Assembly: GCF_904846675.1 (NCBI RefSeq)
Contig: NZ_CAJHBT010000026.1
Location: 1-33,218, forward strand
DNA from: Psychrobacter urativorans
GTDB taxonomy: Bacteria > Pseudomonadota > Gammaproteobacteria > Pseudomonadales > Moraxellaceae
Direction of reading: 5' to 3'
DNA: 33,218 nt
Positions 8,822-17,511 of this stretch are shown in pieces (the stretch's first letter is position 1; each line of letters starts with the position of its first letter). The translations under genes and the position numbers were made by a program. The notes beneath the pieces were generated by a model that was not told the origin of the DNA, made no database searches, and saw only the letters and a list, made by a program, of their open reading frames with translations.

Positions 8822-8870
8822 CTTTATCGTTTCGCCTTATGTGGAATGGTCATCTTTATCGTTTCGCCTT
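8807..8870. repeat. 32-bp perfect tandem duplication at carA/mrr junction
   Basis: Copies at 8807-8838 and 8839-8870 are identical. On the minus strand each unit runs from the last carA codons (AAGGCGAAACGATAA) through AG to the first codons of the mrr-like gene (ATGACCATTCCACAT). The extra copy creates a nine-codon mini-ORF (8853-8824, MTIPHKAKR then TAA) between carA and the mrr-like gene. Confidence 0.95.
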
Positions 8871-10088
8871 ATCCATCAACATTGCAAACTTATCAAACAA
8901 TGGCGCACAATCGTGCGGCCCTGGGCTGGCTTCTGGATGACCCTGGAAGCTAAATACTGGCTTATTGGTTAGCTCGATACCTTGGTTAGAACCATCAAAT
9001 AATGAGCGATGGGTGGCTTTTACATTATTAGGTAACGTGTCTTCGTCAACCGCAAAGCCGTGATTCTGACTGGTAATCATGACGGTGCTGGTTGCTAAAT
9101 CTTGTACTGGATGGTTGGCACCATGATGCCCGGTCTTCATTTTAATAGTACTCGCGCCGCTGGCAAGACCAATCAGCTGATGACCTAAGCAAATGCCAAA
9201 GGTTGGAATGTCGGTTTCTTCAATAATATGACGGACGCTATCAATAGCATAACCACAAGCTGCTGGGTCACCAGGGCCATTGGACAAGAAAATACCGTCT
9301 GGGTTCATCGCAAGCACATCTCCAATAGGCGTTTGTGCAGGGACTACAGTCACATGGCAACCACGGTCAACGAGCATGCGTAGGATATTGGTTTTGCTAC
9401 CGAAGTCGTAAGCGACAACGTTATATTTTGCGTCAATATGAGTGTTCAATTCCTTAAAGAAGCCACCCGTACCGCTATCATGGCTACCAGCTATGTCACG
9501 ATTAAGTAGAGTATCTGACAACTCCCACGTACCCTCTGTCCATTCAAAGCCATCAGGGTTACAGCATTCTTTAGCTAAGTCCATACCGGCAATACCAGCG
9601 AATTCTTGTGCTAGTTTAATCGCTTGTTGCTCATCATCAGTGCTGATAGTCTCACCGTTGGAGGCAGTCATGATACAGCCATTCTGTGCGCCTTTGTCAC
9701 GTAATAAACGAGTAAGCTGGCGGGTATCAATTTCAGCGATAGCGACTGTATCGTTACGCTTTAAGTAGTCGGTCAATGACTCAGAGTTACGGAAGCTTGA
9801 AGTGACCATCGTTGAGTCACGAATGATTAGGCCTTCTGCCCATATTTGATGGTTATTGCCCGATTCAGCATCTTCAGAATTAGTACCGGTATTGCCGATG
9901 TGCGGATAGGTTAGCGTAACCAACTGACGAGCGTAGCTGGGGTCAGTAAGGATTTCTTGATACCCTGTCATGGCTGTATTAAATACCACCTCACCGACAC
10001 GATGACCAAGGCTACCGATACTCACACCGCGAAAAATCGTACCGTCTGCTAGTGCCAAAATTGCTTGTATTTCTGCCGATGAATTCAA
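8856..10088 (-). CDS. carA: carbamoyl-phosphate synthase small subunit
   Basis: CarA hydrolyses glutamine and channels ammonia to CarB. The 410-aa protein has the CarA-specific N-terminal domain ([29 protein letters not shown]) and a class I glutamine amidotransferase domain with nucleophile C300 in FGICLGHQ and H384/E386 in GHPEASPGP. It is about 28 residues longer than the E. coli protein, mostly through a polar stretch near 180-218. The start is TTG at 10088: a strong GGAGG lies six bases upstream, and no in-frame ATG fits. The stop TAA overlaps the 32-bp tandem repeat leading into the mrr-like gene. A long leader with attenuator-like features precedes it. Confidence 0.97.
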   Translation of the reverse strand: MNSSAEIQAILALADGTIFRGVSIGSLGHRVGEVVFNTAMTGYQEILTDPSYARQLVTLTYPHIGNTGTNSEDAESGNNHQIWAEGLIIRDSTMVTSSFRNSESLTDYLKRNDTVAIAEIDTRQLTRLLRDKGAQNGCIMTASNGETISTDDEQQAIKLAQEFAGIAGMDLAKECCNPDGFEWTEGTWELSDTLLNRDIAGSHDSGTGGFFKELNTHIDAKYNVVAYDFGSKTNILRMLVDRGCHVTVVPAQTPIGDVLAMNPDGIFLSNGPGDPAACGYAIDSVRHIIEETDIPTFGICLGHQLIGLASGASTIKMKTGHHGANHPVQDLATSTVMITSQNHGFAVDEDTLPNNVKATHRSLFDGSNQGIELTNKPVFSFQGHPEASPGPHDCAPLFDKFAMLMDKAKR

Positions 10089-10191
10089 GGGTTGCCTCCG
10101 CTGTTATTAGTGAGTGCCACAATGTTTTGTCGGTATAAATATTTATCTATAGTTGCTATTTATATCCTTATAACTGCTGCTAGATAAGAAT

Positions 10192-10327
10192 AAAAAAGGG
10201 CTAAACACAAAAATTTCCCACAAAAAAGCGAGAAGACATCATCAATGAGAACTACAAAACCCACTAGATAGTGAATGAGTAAATCGCATCATGTCCGCTC
10301 GCTTAGGCACAGATTTTGCGCATTATA
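10192..10327 (-). promoter_or_regulatory. candidate carAB promoter and attenuator-like leader
   Basis: On the minus strand a TATAAT (10327-10322) lies about 235 bp before the carA TTG; the -35 (TGGCTA) is poor. The leader then has a 16-codon mini-ORF (10292-10242, MMRFTHSLSSGFCSSH) whose TGA overlaps, as TGATG, the ATG of a 13-codon mini-ORF (10242-10201, MMSSRFFVGNFCV). The second ORF runs through a weak GGG-AAA/TTT-AG-CCC stem (10219-10198) followed directly by six T (10197-10192). This resembles a leader-peptide attenuator. Pyrimidine-linked leader control of carAB is known in Pseudomonas. Confidence 0.4.
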
Positions 10328-10458
10328 TACAATAAGCGCACAAATAGCCAGCCGATTCTGGGGGATAGTGGCAATTTGTTAAGTAGGTTGTTAAGGAGTA
10401 ATTTAAATTAAACAGCTATTTTAAATTGTAGGCTAGGGTTAGCTTAACCGTCTTGAAG

Positions 10459-11010
10459 CTATTTAAATTGATAATGCACTGATAAACCGTAATAATCTGG
10501 TGCTAATGAAGGTGCGATATACAGTTGGTCATTATAGCTTTTGGTGAGATACATACTACTGGCAATACCCAGTGCTGCCCCTGCCAATACATCAACCGCA
10601 TCATGCTCGTCGGTCTCTAAGCGACTGTAGGCCACAAGACCTGCCCCGATATAAGCGGGAATACTATATTTTAAGCCATAACGTTTATGGATAAAGCTGG
10701 CCCCTTGAAAGGCGACTGAGGTATGGCTTGATGGAAATGATTTATTGTCGCTACCATTTGGCCTCTCCTTATCAATAGTTGCTTTTAGCGCATAGGTCAC
10801 CGCGAGATTAGTACCGAACGCTTGATAAAATTGCTGCCGTCCAGATTTATCATTCATATAATATGTGCTACCGTAAGCAATAGTGGGTATGGCTATCGCA
10901 ATAATATCTCCCGCTTTTTCAATACCGGTGCTATTAGAGGCATAAGTAGGATTAACTACCATCAAGCTACTCGACAATAAGAGTAAAGATGCATATCCTT
11001 TGCCGTTCAT
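10459..11010 (-). CDS. exported PAP2-family phosphatase
   Basis: A 183-aa type 2 phosphatidic acid phosphatase-like enzyme, likely acting on a lipid phosphate at the periplasmic face. The N-terminal hydrophobic stretch with a cleavage-like site near 24 (NPTYA-SNS) looks like a signal peptide. All three PAP2 motifs are present: K76-x6-R83-P84 in KATIDKERP, P93-S-S-H96 in SFPSSHT, and S129-R130-x5-H136-x3-D140 in SRLETDEHDAVDV. The ATG at 11010 has AAGGA eight bases upstream. It is a single-gene unit divergent from the carbonic anhydrase gene. The substrate could be undecaprenyl diphosphate, phosphatidic acid or a related lipid. Confidence 0.88.
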   Translation of the reverse strand: MNGKGYASLLLLSSSLMVVNPTYASNSTGIEKAGDIIAIAIPTIAYGSTYYMNDKSGRQQFYQAFGTNLAVTYALKATIDKERPNGSDNKSFPSSHTSVAFQGASFIHKRYGLKYSIPAYIGAGLVAYSRLETDEHDAVDVLAGAALGIASSMYLTKSYNDQLYIAPSLAPDYYGLSVHYQFK

Positions 11011-11205
11011 TGTTTTATTCCTTAAAATGGTTATATTTGGGCGATTGTACTATAAAGTCTATATTGTTTTTTATAATGGATTATCTTTTATTAAAAATTA
11101 CTCCTAATCATTAATAGCTATTTATCACGAGCTACTACTAAAAGCTACTCACTAATAAATACTACCTATCAAGAAATATTTATCAACAACTACTAAGGAC
11201 AGACC

Positions 11206-11742
11206 ATGATTTATCAATATTTAGACAAAGTACCCGAGTTTGCTGTACCTTTTAATGGCTGGGTTGCCGATTCTGCAAGAGTAATTGGTGATGTCTATTT
11301 AGGGCATCAAGCCAGTGTTTGGTTTGGCGCAGTGATTCGCGGTGACAATGAGCGCATTTATATCGGTGATTATAGCAACGTACAAGAAAACAGCGTTATT
11401 CATACTGATGAAGGTATCGAGGTCAAGATTGGTGATTACGTTACTATTGGTCATTTGGCGATGCTACACGGCTGCGAAGTTGGTGATAACAGCTTAATTG
11501 GTATTGGCGCGGTAGTGCTTAATAATGTCAAAATTGGTAAGAACTGTATTATTGGTGCAAAGGCGTTGGTTACCGAAGGCAAAGTTATACCAGATAATTC
11601 ATTGGTAGTTGGTGCGCCAGCTAAAGTAATCAAAACTTTAACCGATGAGCAAGCGGCGATGATTAAAGAGTCTGCGCTTCATTATGCAGCGCGTTGTCAG
11701 AAATTTAAAACTGGCATGCTAGAAGTTGAGCAACCAGAATAG
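11206..11742 (+). CDS. gamma-carbonic anhydrase family protein
   Basis: A 178-aa left-handed beta-helix protein of the gamma-carbonic anhydrase (YrdA/PaaY-like) family, expected to be a cytoplasmic trimer with metal sites between subunits. The hexapeptide repeats are clear (VIGDVYLGHQASVWFGAVI, VEVGDNSLIGIGAVVLNNV type). Metal ligands H66, H83 and H88 occur in VIHTD and IGHLAMLHGC, and the conserved R45, D47 and Q60 of the family are also present. The ATG at 11206 has AAGGAC at normal spacing. Many members have no proven carbonic anhydrase activity, so function is family-level only. The next gene starts 66 bp downstream and may be co-transcribed. Confidence 0.92.
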   Translation: MIYQYLDKVPEFAVPFNGWVADSARVIGDVYLGHQASVWFGAVIRGDNERIYIGDYSNVQENSVIHTDEGIEVKIGDYVTIGHLAMLHGCEVGDNSLIGIGAVVLNNVKIGKNCIIGAKALVTEGKVIPDNSLVVGAPAKVIKTLTDEQAAMIKESALHYAARCQKFKTGMLEVEQPE

Positions 11743-11808
11743 TTTAGTCTTTGGCATTATCAGTCCTTATGCATTATCTTCTTATTCATTATTAATGAGA
11801 TTTTTAAT

Positions 11809-12549
11809 ATGAGCACGCCTGTACTCAATTCAAATATTAATTCTAATACGTCTTCTGTTAATACAGAAAAGTCGCCTCGCACCTTAGCACTATTTGATTT
11901 AGACCATACCTTACTTGATGTCGATAGTGATTATTTATGGGGCGAATATATTGTCAATAAAGGGCTGGTCGATGAAGCCCAGTACCGAACGGCTAATCAG
12001 AAGTTTTATCAAGATTATATTGAAGGTACGCTGGATGCGACGGAGTATAATGAGTTTGTTGCACAGTTTTTGACGACTTTGCCACTAACGCGTCTACACG
12101 AGTTGCGCGAAGATTATATTAAATCTGAGATTGATCCCCATATACGTCCAAAAGCTTTATCAGTGCTGCGTGAGCATTTAGAATTAGGTCACGATGTGGT
12201 GATAATCTCTGCGACGAATGACTTTGTCGTATCTGCCATCGCTGAACGTTTTGGGGTTGAGGAAGCCAATGTGTTGGCGACGCCGCTGGAGATTAAAGAC
12301 GAGCGCTATACCGGTAAATTAACCGATAAGCCTAACTTTAAAGAAGGTAAGATTTATCATTTGGATAAATGGATTGATAAACAGCAAGTAGGGGGCATTA
12401 GCTTTGAGAAAACCTATGCTTATTCGGATTCTAAAAATGATATTCCGTTGCTTGAGTGGGCAGATGTGGCCGTTTGTGTGTCGCCCGATGATGCCTTACA
12501 TGCTCATGCGTTAGCGCATCGCTGGGCAGTAGAAGATTGGTCGATATAG
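11809..12549 (+). CDS. HAD-IB (SerB-like) phosphatase
   Basis: A 246-aa haloacid dehalogenase superfamily hydrolase of subfamily IB. Motif I is FDLDHTLLD with nucleophile D30 and acid D32. Motif II is VVIISATNDF, and motif III/IV is the late GKIYHLDKW and YAYSDSKNDIPLLEWAD, which supplies Lys and the magnesium-binding Asp residues. An alpha-helical cap lies between motifs I and II. The first 24 residues are Ser/Asn-rich and not part of the fold, so the true start may be further in, though no better Shine-Dalgarno is visible. Relatives dephosphorylate phosphoserine, histidinol phosphate or lipid phosphates; I cannot choose among these. Confidence 0.88.
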   Translation: MSTPVLNSNINSNTSSVNTEKSPRTLALFDLDHTLLDVDSDYLWGEYIVNKGLVDEAQYRTANQKFYQDYIEGTLDATEYNEFVAQFLTTLPLTRLHELREDYIKSEIDPHIRPKALSVLREHLELGHDVVIISATNDFVVSAIAERFGVEEANVLATPLEIKDERYTGKLTDKPNFKEGKIYHLDKWIDKQQVGGISFEKTYAYSDSKNDIPLLEWADVAVCVSPDDALHAHALAHRWAVEDWSI

Positions 12550-12675
12550 TTTGCCAAGTTTAGTTTGGGCAGTATAATTTTTAGTGACACACTTAGCTTT
12601 AACTTGGTTTAAAATATCACCATATAAACTAAGCAGTAAATGCTAAATCTTTTAATTGTTAATACAGGAATATTT

Positions 12676-13771
12676 ATGGAAATCAATCCGTATCAAGAAA
12701 AAATAAAAGACCTCGCCGAGCGTGGACAGGACTTGCGGAGGTATCTTTGACTTTGATGGCAAGCAAGAACGCCTAGAAGAAGTCAACTTAGAGTTAGAGA
12801 ACCCCGAACTATGGAATGATCCTGAGCGCGCGACCAAAATTAATAAGGAAAAAAGCCATCTTGATAGTGTTATTGATGTGGTCGTCTCTCTTGAGACCAT
12901 CTTAGAAGATGCGTCTGCGATGCTGGATTTAGCAGTAGAAGAGGATGATGAATCACTACTGGCGGACGTACAAGTTGAGCTGGATAATGCTGAGAAGCGG
13001 GTGGCGGATTTAGAGTTCCGCCGAATGTTCAGTGGTGAGATGGACCCGAACAATTGCTACTTGGATATTCAGTCGGGCAGTGGTGGCACCGAAGCCCAAG
13101 ATTGGGCGGAGATGCTACTGCGTATGTATACGCGCTGGGCGGAAGCGCACAACTTTAAGGTTGAAGTGATTGAGGTTTCATCAGGCGGGGTTGCGGGTAT
13201 TAAGTCCGCGACCATTGCCATTAAAGGCGATTATGCCTTTGGTTGGCTACGTACCGAGACTGGCGTGCATCGCTTAGTGCGTAAGTCGCCATTTGACAGT
13301 AATAATGGCCGTCATACCTCATTCGCTGGCGTATTTATCTCGGCCGAGATTGACGACGATATTGACATTGATATCAATCCGGCTGATTTACGGATCGATA
13401 CTTACCGCTCATCTGGCGCAGGTGGTCAGCATGTCAATACTACCGACTCAGCCGTTCGTATTACCCATGAGCCTACTGGTGTCGTAGTGACCTGTCAAAA
13501 CGAGCGTAGCCAGCACGGCAACAAAGCGACAGCTATGAAAATGCTGCGTGCAAAGCTGTATGAGCTTGAGATGCAAAAACGCATGGAGAAGCAGCAAGCA
13601 GTCGAGGATAACAAGTCCGACGTCGGTTGGGGCAGTCAGATTCGTTCATACGTACTTGATGACTCACGCATTAAAGATTTGCGTACCGGTGTTGAAACCT
13701 TTAATACGGGCGCGGTGCTTGATGGCGACCTTGACCAGTTTATTGAAGCCAGTCTTAAGGCCGGTCTATAA
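12676..13771 (+). CDS. prfB: peptide chain release factor 2 (programmed +1 frameshift)
   Basis: RF2 recognises UAA and UGA stop codons and releases the peptide. The reading is joined: 12676-12747 (24 codons ending LRRYL), skip T12748, then 12749-13771, giving 364 aa. The in-frame UGA at 12748-12750 is the autoregulatory frameshift stop. The second part has the RF2 stop-recognition motif SPF (204-206) and the catalytic GGQ (249-251, in [12 protein letters not shown]), one residue earlier than in E. coli. The ATG at 12676 follows AGGA by six bases. In many genomes lysS follows prfB, but here it is ppnP. Confidence 0.97.
12737..12751 (+). promoter_or_regulatory. RF2 +1 programmed frameshift signal
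   Basis: The sequence GGAGGTATCTTTGAC combines an internal Shine-Dalgarno-like GGAGG, the slippery CTT and the weak stop context UGA-C, as in the classical RF2 site. When RF2 is scarce the ribosome slips from CTT to TTT and reads GAC. Confidence 0.95.
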
Positions 13772-13822
13772 GTATTGAAATATATCTTTTAAAATCAATT
13801 AAAAATAATTTAAGGGAAAGTT

Positions 13823-14107
13823 ATGCCAAGCGTAAATCAGTATTTTGATGATAAAGTTACCTCTATTGCCTTTCAAACTTCGACTAAGCCTGCAACCGTT
13901 GGTGTAATGTCAATTGGCGAATACGAATTTGGTACCAGTGAGTTTGAGACTATGACCGTCGTTAGTGGGGCATTAACCGTCAAATTACCAGAAAGTGACG
14001 AATGGCAAACCTTTAATGCCAGTCAACAATTCACCATTGAAGCTCAGAAAAAATTCAATGTTAAAGTTGAGGTGGAAAGTGCTTATCTGTGTGTTTACGG
14101 GCAGTAA
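13823..14107 (+). CDS. ppnP: pyrimidine/purine nucleoside phosphorylase
   Basis: A 94-aa single-domain cupin protein of the PpnP (YaiE, formerly DUF1255) family, the same length as in E. coli. Known members cleave nucleosides with phosphate to free base and ribose 1-phosphate in the cytoplasm. Family stretches are visible: [30 protein letters not shown] and AYLCVYGQ at the C-terminus. The ATG at 13823 has AAGGGA at good spacing. It follows prfB by 51 bp and ends at a strong terminator, so it may be co-transcribed with prfB. Confidence 0.93.
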   Translation: MPSVNQYFDDKVTSIAFQTSTKPATVGVMSIGEYEFGTSEFETMTVVSGALTVKLPESDEWQTFNASQQFTIEAQKKFNVKVEVESAYLCVYGQ

Positions 14108-14152
14108 CATTCACGGTAAGTAGTGTTTTCTTAAAATTAAAGTTAAATGATG

Positions 14153-14185
14153 AAAAACGCCAAGTATTTAATGCTTGGCGTTTTT
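14153..14185 (+). terminator. terminator after ppnP
   Basis: A 12-bp stem AAAAACGCCAAG/CTTGGCGTTTTT with a 9-nt loop ends in a T run. It lies 45 bp after the ppnP stop. Confidence 0.9.
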
Positions 14186-14335
14186 TTATGGTGATGTTTT
14201 TATTAACGTAGCGCGTTTTTACACAGCATTACACATTATCTGCGCCAAACGAACAGCAAAAATAGTGGTTTGTATTTATGATAAGACAGGAGACGCAGTC
14301 TTCAAGGCAGCTATTAGGTAAAGGCACACCATTTT

Positions 14336-15523
14336 ATGGCCAAACAAAAGAATATCCGATCACCTTCCCAATCAAATGCTTCTGGCTCTACTAGCGGAGA
14401 TATGCGTCATGATTATGAGCATTTAGCTCAGCGTGCCAATCTACGCTACGTGAGCGACGATGAACCTGGTTATACGCGTATACGTTGGGGCCGCGGCTTT
14501 ACTTATCGCGACGTCGTCGGTAAGACCGTTAAGGATAAAGTGCTGCGTCAGCGTTTTGATGCGCTCGTTATTCCGCCGATGTGGTCAGAGGTCTGGATTT
14601 GCCGTGATGATAACGGCCATTTGCAAGCAACAGGTCGTGACGACAAGGCACGAAAGCAGTACTTGTATCATCCGCTGTGGGACGATGTGCGTGACCAAGC
14701 TAAGTTTGATGCCATGATAGGATTTGCACAAGCGCTACCGACATTGCGGGCGCAGGTTGAGCAGGATTTGGGTGCTAAGCCATTGTCACGCGCTAATGTG
14801 CTTGCTGCTGTAGTCAAATTATTAGAGACGACTCTAATCCGTGTAGGTAATAGTCGTTATGCCAAGCTGAATAAAAGCTATGGGCTGAGCACCCTACGCA
14901 GTAAGCATGTCAGTGAAATCGATAATGGCCTAGCTTTTGACTTTGTCGGTAAAAGCGCTAAATCTCATCATATCGAATTGCAAGATGAGCGCTTAATTGA
15001 CATTGTGCAAGCTTGCTCAGAGCTACCCGGCTATCAGATCTTCAAATACTTAGATGAAAAAGGTAATAAGCAAGTCGTGGATAGTGCGGATATCAATGAC
15101 TATATACGGGCTAATAGTTGCGTGGATAGCAGTAAAAACAGTAATAGTAGCGATGGCATTAATGATGGCAGCGGTAATGCGAAACTATATAGTGCTAAAG
15201 ACTTTCGTACCTGGATGGCAAGTGTGCTTGCAGCCGGCTATTTGTATGATGAGCTACAAACGCCCGCAGGAGAGGAGGTTTTGGCAAGTGCGCCGGACAG
15301 TCGCGAGCGCCAAGCATTGGTAACAGAAATGGTCAAAAATGTCGCTGACGAGCTGGGTAATACGCCTACCGTGTGTCGCGCTTCTTATATTAACCCAGTT
15401 ATTATTGAGAAGTTTTTAGCCGGACAGTTCTTTGAGTCTTATAAACAAGCACGTCGCGGTCGCACTAAAAAATATCAAAGTTGTGAAGAGAAAGCGCTAC
15501 TTGGATTTTTAAGCGCGTTGTAA
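14336..15523 (+). CDS. type IB DNA topoisomerase
   Basis: A 395-aa enzyme of the poxvirus-like bacterial topoisomerase IB family, which relaxes supercoils through a 3'-phosphotyrosine intermediate. The catalytic set is visible: R169 in TLIRVGNSRY, K190 in STLRSKHV, R291 in KDFRTWMAS and nucleophile Y351 in CRASYINPVI. The N-terminal DNA-binding domain includes LRYVSDDEPGYTRIRWGRGFTY. A Ser/Asn/Gly-rich loop at about 261-282 (SSKNSNSSDGINDGSG) is an insertion in the catalytic domain. The ATG at 14336 has only a distant AAAGG upstream. It stands alone between the ppnP terminator and a 193-bp spacer. Confidence 0.94.
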   Translation: MAKQKNIRSPSQSNASGSTSGDMRHDYEHLAQRANLRYVSDDEPGYTRIRWGRGFTYRDVVGKTVKDKVLRQRFDALVIPPMWSEVWICRDDNGHLQATGRDDKARKQYLYHPLWDDVRDQAKFDAMIGFAQALPTLRAQVEQDLGAKPLSRANVLAAVVKLLETTLIRVGNSRYAKLNKSYGLSTLRSKHVSEIDNGLAFDFVGKSAKSHHIELQDERLIDIVQACSELPGYQIFKYLDEKGNKQVVDSADINDYIRANSCVDSSKNSNSSDGINDGSGNAKLYSAKDFRTWMASVLAAGYLYDELQTPAGEEVLASAPDSRERQALVTEMVKNVADELGNTPTVCRASYINPVIIEKFLAGQFFESYKQARRGRTKKYQSCEEKALLGFLSAL

Positions 15524-15716
15524 TAGTAAGTTAAAGCTGGTCGACTATTGCAGTGCTAACCTTAAAAATGATACGTTATGTATTGAAGTAAATATGAAAG
15601 TACGCTATTAATAGATAAGTTTAAATATAATATGCTAAAACGAGTTATATGATATAACCTGTTTTTATGACTGCTTTATTTTATCAGTTTGACCTCTATT
15701 GCTAAAGGATTAGCTC

Positions 15717-17420
15717 ATGACATCTTCAACCTTATCGACTACCCACACCTCAAAAACGCCAATAAGCTATGCCGATTATTATAATAACTTCGATATGGCC
15801 TCTTTATTGAAAGAAATCTTTGGCGACCACCCAGACGACCGTCTCAATGCTTATGTGGCTTGTTGTGGTCGTCATGTCCGTGATGGACGCGCGGATGATA
15901 TCGCCTTAGTACATGAAGATACCGCTGGCAACATCACCCGTATGAGCTTTGGCGAGTTGGATAATGCCAGCGCGCAAGTGGCCAATTTATTACAGTCTTA
16001 TGGCGTGCAGGCGGGAGATCGGGTTGCGACCATGCTGCCCCGAACGCCTGAGCTCTTGGTAGTTGTGTTGGCCACATGGCGACTGGGCGCGATATATCAG
16101 CCTTTATTTACCGCTTTTGGTTATGATTCTATCAAATACCGTATGGATAAAGCTGAGACTAAAGTCGTATTCACCAATCATGAGAATCGCGACAAGTTTA
16201 AAGATTTAGCGCAGCAAACGACTATGGTTATTGTGGGAAGTCAAAACGGCAGTCAGGCTTGGGGTGATGATAATTATGCTCAGATGCTTGCTAAGCAGCC
16301 ACAAACGATAGAACCGATTAGGCTAGACACTGATGCGCCATTTTTGCAGATGTTTACCTCAGGAACAGTCGGCAAGTCCAAAGGCGTAAGTGTGCCTTTA
16401 GCGGCATTACCCGCATTCTATTTATACATGCGCTATGCTATTGATCTGCGCGAATCTGATAACTATTGGAATATGGCTGATCCCGGCTGGGCGTATGGTT
16501 TGTATTACGCTATTACCGGGCCATTATTACTTGGTAGGACCACTTGTTTTAATGAGGCCGGTTTTGATGCCAATAATACCCGCGATTTTATGGTTCGTCA
16601 CAATATTACCAATCTGGCCTCTTCACCAACCGCATTTCGGATGATGAAATCCAGCGGAGTATTCGAAGATCTCTCTAAAGACGCTTCTAATAACAGTAGC
16701 AACAAACTGTCGTTGCGCTGTGCCAACTCAGCAGGTGAGACCCTTAATACTGGAGTTGTCGGCTGGGTAGAGAGTCATTTAGGCTGTAAGATCTTTGATC
16801 ATTATGGACAGACTGAGACTGGCATGATCTGTTGTGAGCACCATGCGCTAGAGCATGAGCGACCAGTAGGCTCTATGGGCATGGCGCTGCCAGGGCATAC
16901 ACTAGTAATATTAGATGATGATATGCAAATATTACCTGATGGCGAGCAAGGGCAGCTTGCTGTCGTAGTCAGTCAGTCGCCAGCCTTTTATTTCCGTGGC
17001 TATAGCTGGAATGAAAAACAAGCTTTCGTCGGTGATTACTACCTGACTGGAGACATTGTAGAGCGCCATCACGATGGCAGCTACTGGTTCTCAGGGCGCG
17101 ATGATGACATTATTATGACTGCCGGCTACCGTGTCGGTCCAACCGATGTCGAAAATACCGTATTAGAACATAACGCCGTTGCTGAGTCTGCAGCCATAGG
17201 CGTACCAGACGAAGTGCGTGGGAATACGATTAAATCTTATGTGGTGCTCAAAGACGGCGTTGAGGGCAGTGATGAGATTGCTCAACAAATCAAAGATTTA
17301 GTACGCGAACGTTTATCTACTCATGCCTATCCACGTGAGGTCGAGTTTATTGATGCGTTACCTAAGACTCCTAGTGGCAAAATTCAGCGCTTTTTATTGC
17401 GCAGTCTGTCTGCCAGTTAA
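15717..17420 (+). CDS. AMP-forming acyl-CoA synthetase
   Basis: A 567-aa member of the ANL adenylating superfamily, activating a carboxylic acid with ATP and CoA in the cytoplasm. The P-loop-like motif is TSGTVGKSKG (214-223). Later motifs are DHYGQTETGM, YYLTGDIVERHHDGSYWFSGRDDDII, GYRVGPTDVE and the catalytic Lys K555 in TPSGKIQR. WNMADPGWAYGLYYAI and the overall layout resemble medium-chain, propionyl or acetyl-type synthetases; the exact acid cannot be told from sequence alone. AAAGGA lies upstream of the ATG at 15717. The SDR dehydrogenase gene follows after 91 bp, which suggests a shared fatty or branched-chain acid degradation role. Confidence 0.92.
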   Translation: MTSSTLSTTHTSKTPISYADYYNNFDMASLLKEIFGDHPDDRLNAYVACCGRHVRDGRADDIALVHEDTAGNITRMSFGELDNASAQVANLLQSYGVQAGDRVATMLPRTPELLVVVLATWRLGAIYQPLFTAFGYDSIKYRMDKAETKVVFTNHENRDKFKDLAQQTTMVIVGSQNGSQAWGDDNYAQMLAKQPQTIEPIRLDTDAPFLQMFTSGTVGKSKGVSVPLAALPAFYLYMRYAIDLRESDNYWNMADPGWAYGLYYAITGPLLLGRTTCFNEAGFDANNTRDFMVRHNITNLASSPTAFRMMKSSGVFEDLSKDASNNSSNKLSLRCANSAGETLNTGVVGWVESHLGCKIFDHYGQTETGMICCEHHALEHERPVGSMGMALPGHTLVILDDDMQILPDGEQGQLAVVVSQSPAFYFRGYSWNEKQAFVGDYYLTGDIVERHHDGSYWFSGRDDDIIMTAGYRVGPTDVENTVLEHNAVAESAAIGVPDEVRGNTIKSYVVLKDGVEGSDEIAQQIKDLVRERLSTHAYPREVEFIDALPKTPSGKIQRFLLRSLSAS

Positions 17421-17511
17421 ATATATTTTACAGTCAGTACGTTGTAATAGAGAAATTTAAAAAATAGACGGCCAACTAAAATATTAGACAATAAATAGTT
17501 AAGGGTAAGTT

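Noticed and set aside
8807..8870. CRISPR repeat or transposon target-site duplication
   Set aside because: The two copies are directly adjacent with no spacer, and the second copy does not flank the far end of the mrr-like gene.
8743..8972. Rightward frames with repeated [12 protein letters not shown] peptides
   Set aside because: The peptide repeat only reflects the 32-bp tandem duplication read on the wrong strand.
12652..13053. Leftward Ser-rich 133-codon frame over prfB
   Set aside because: It is the complement of acidic prfB codons; the low-complexity serine runs are an artefact.
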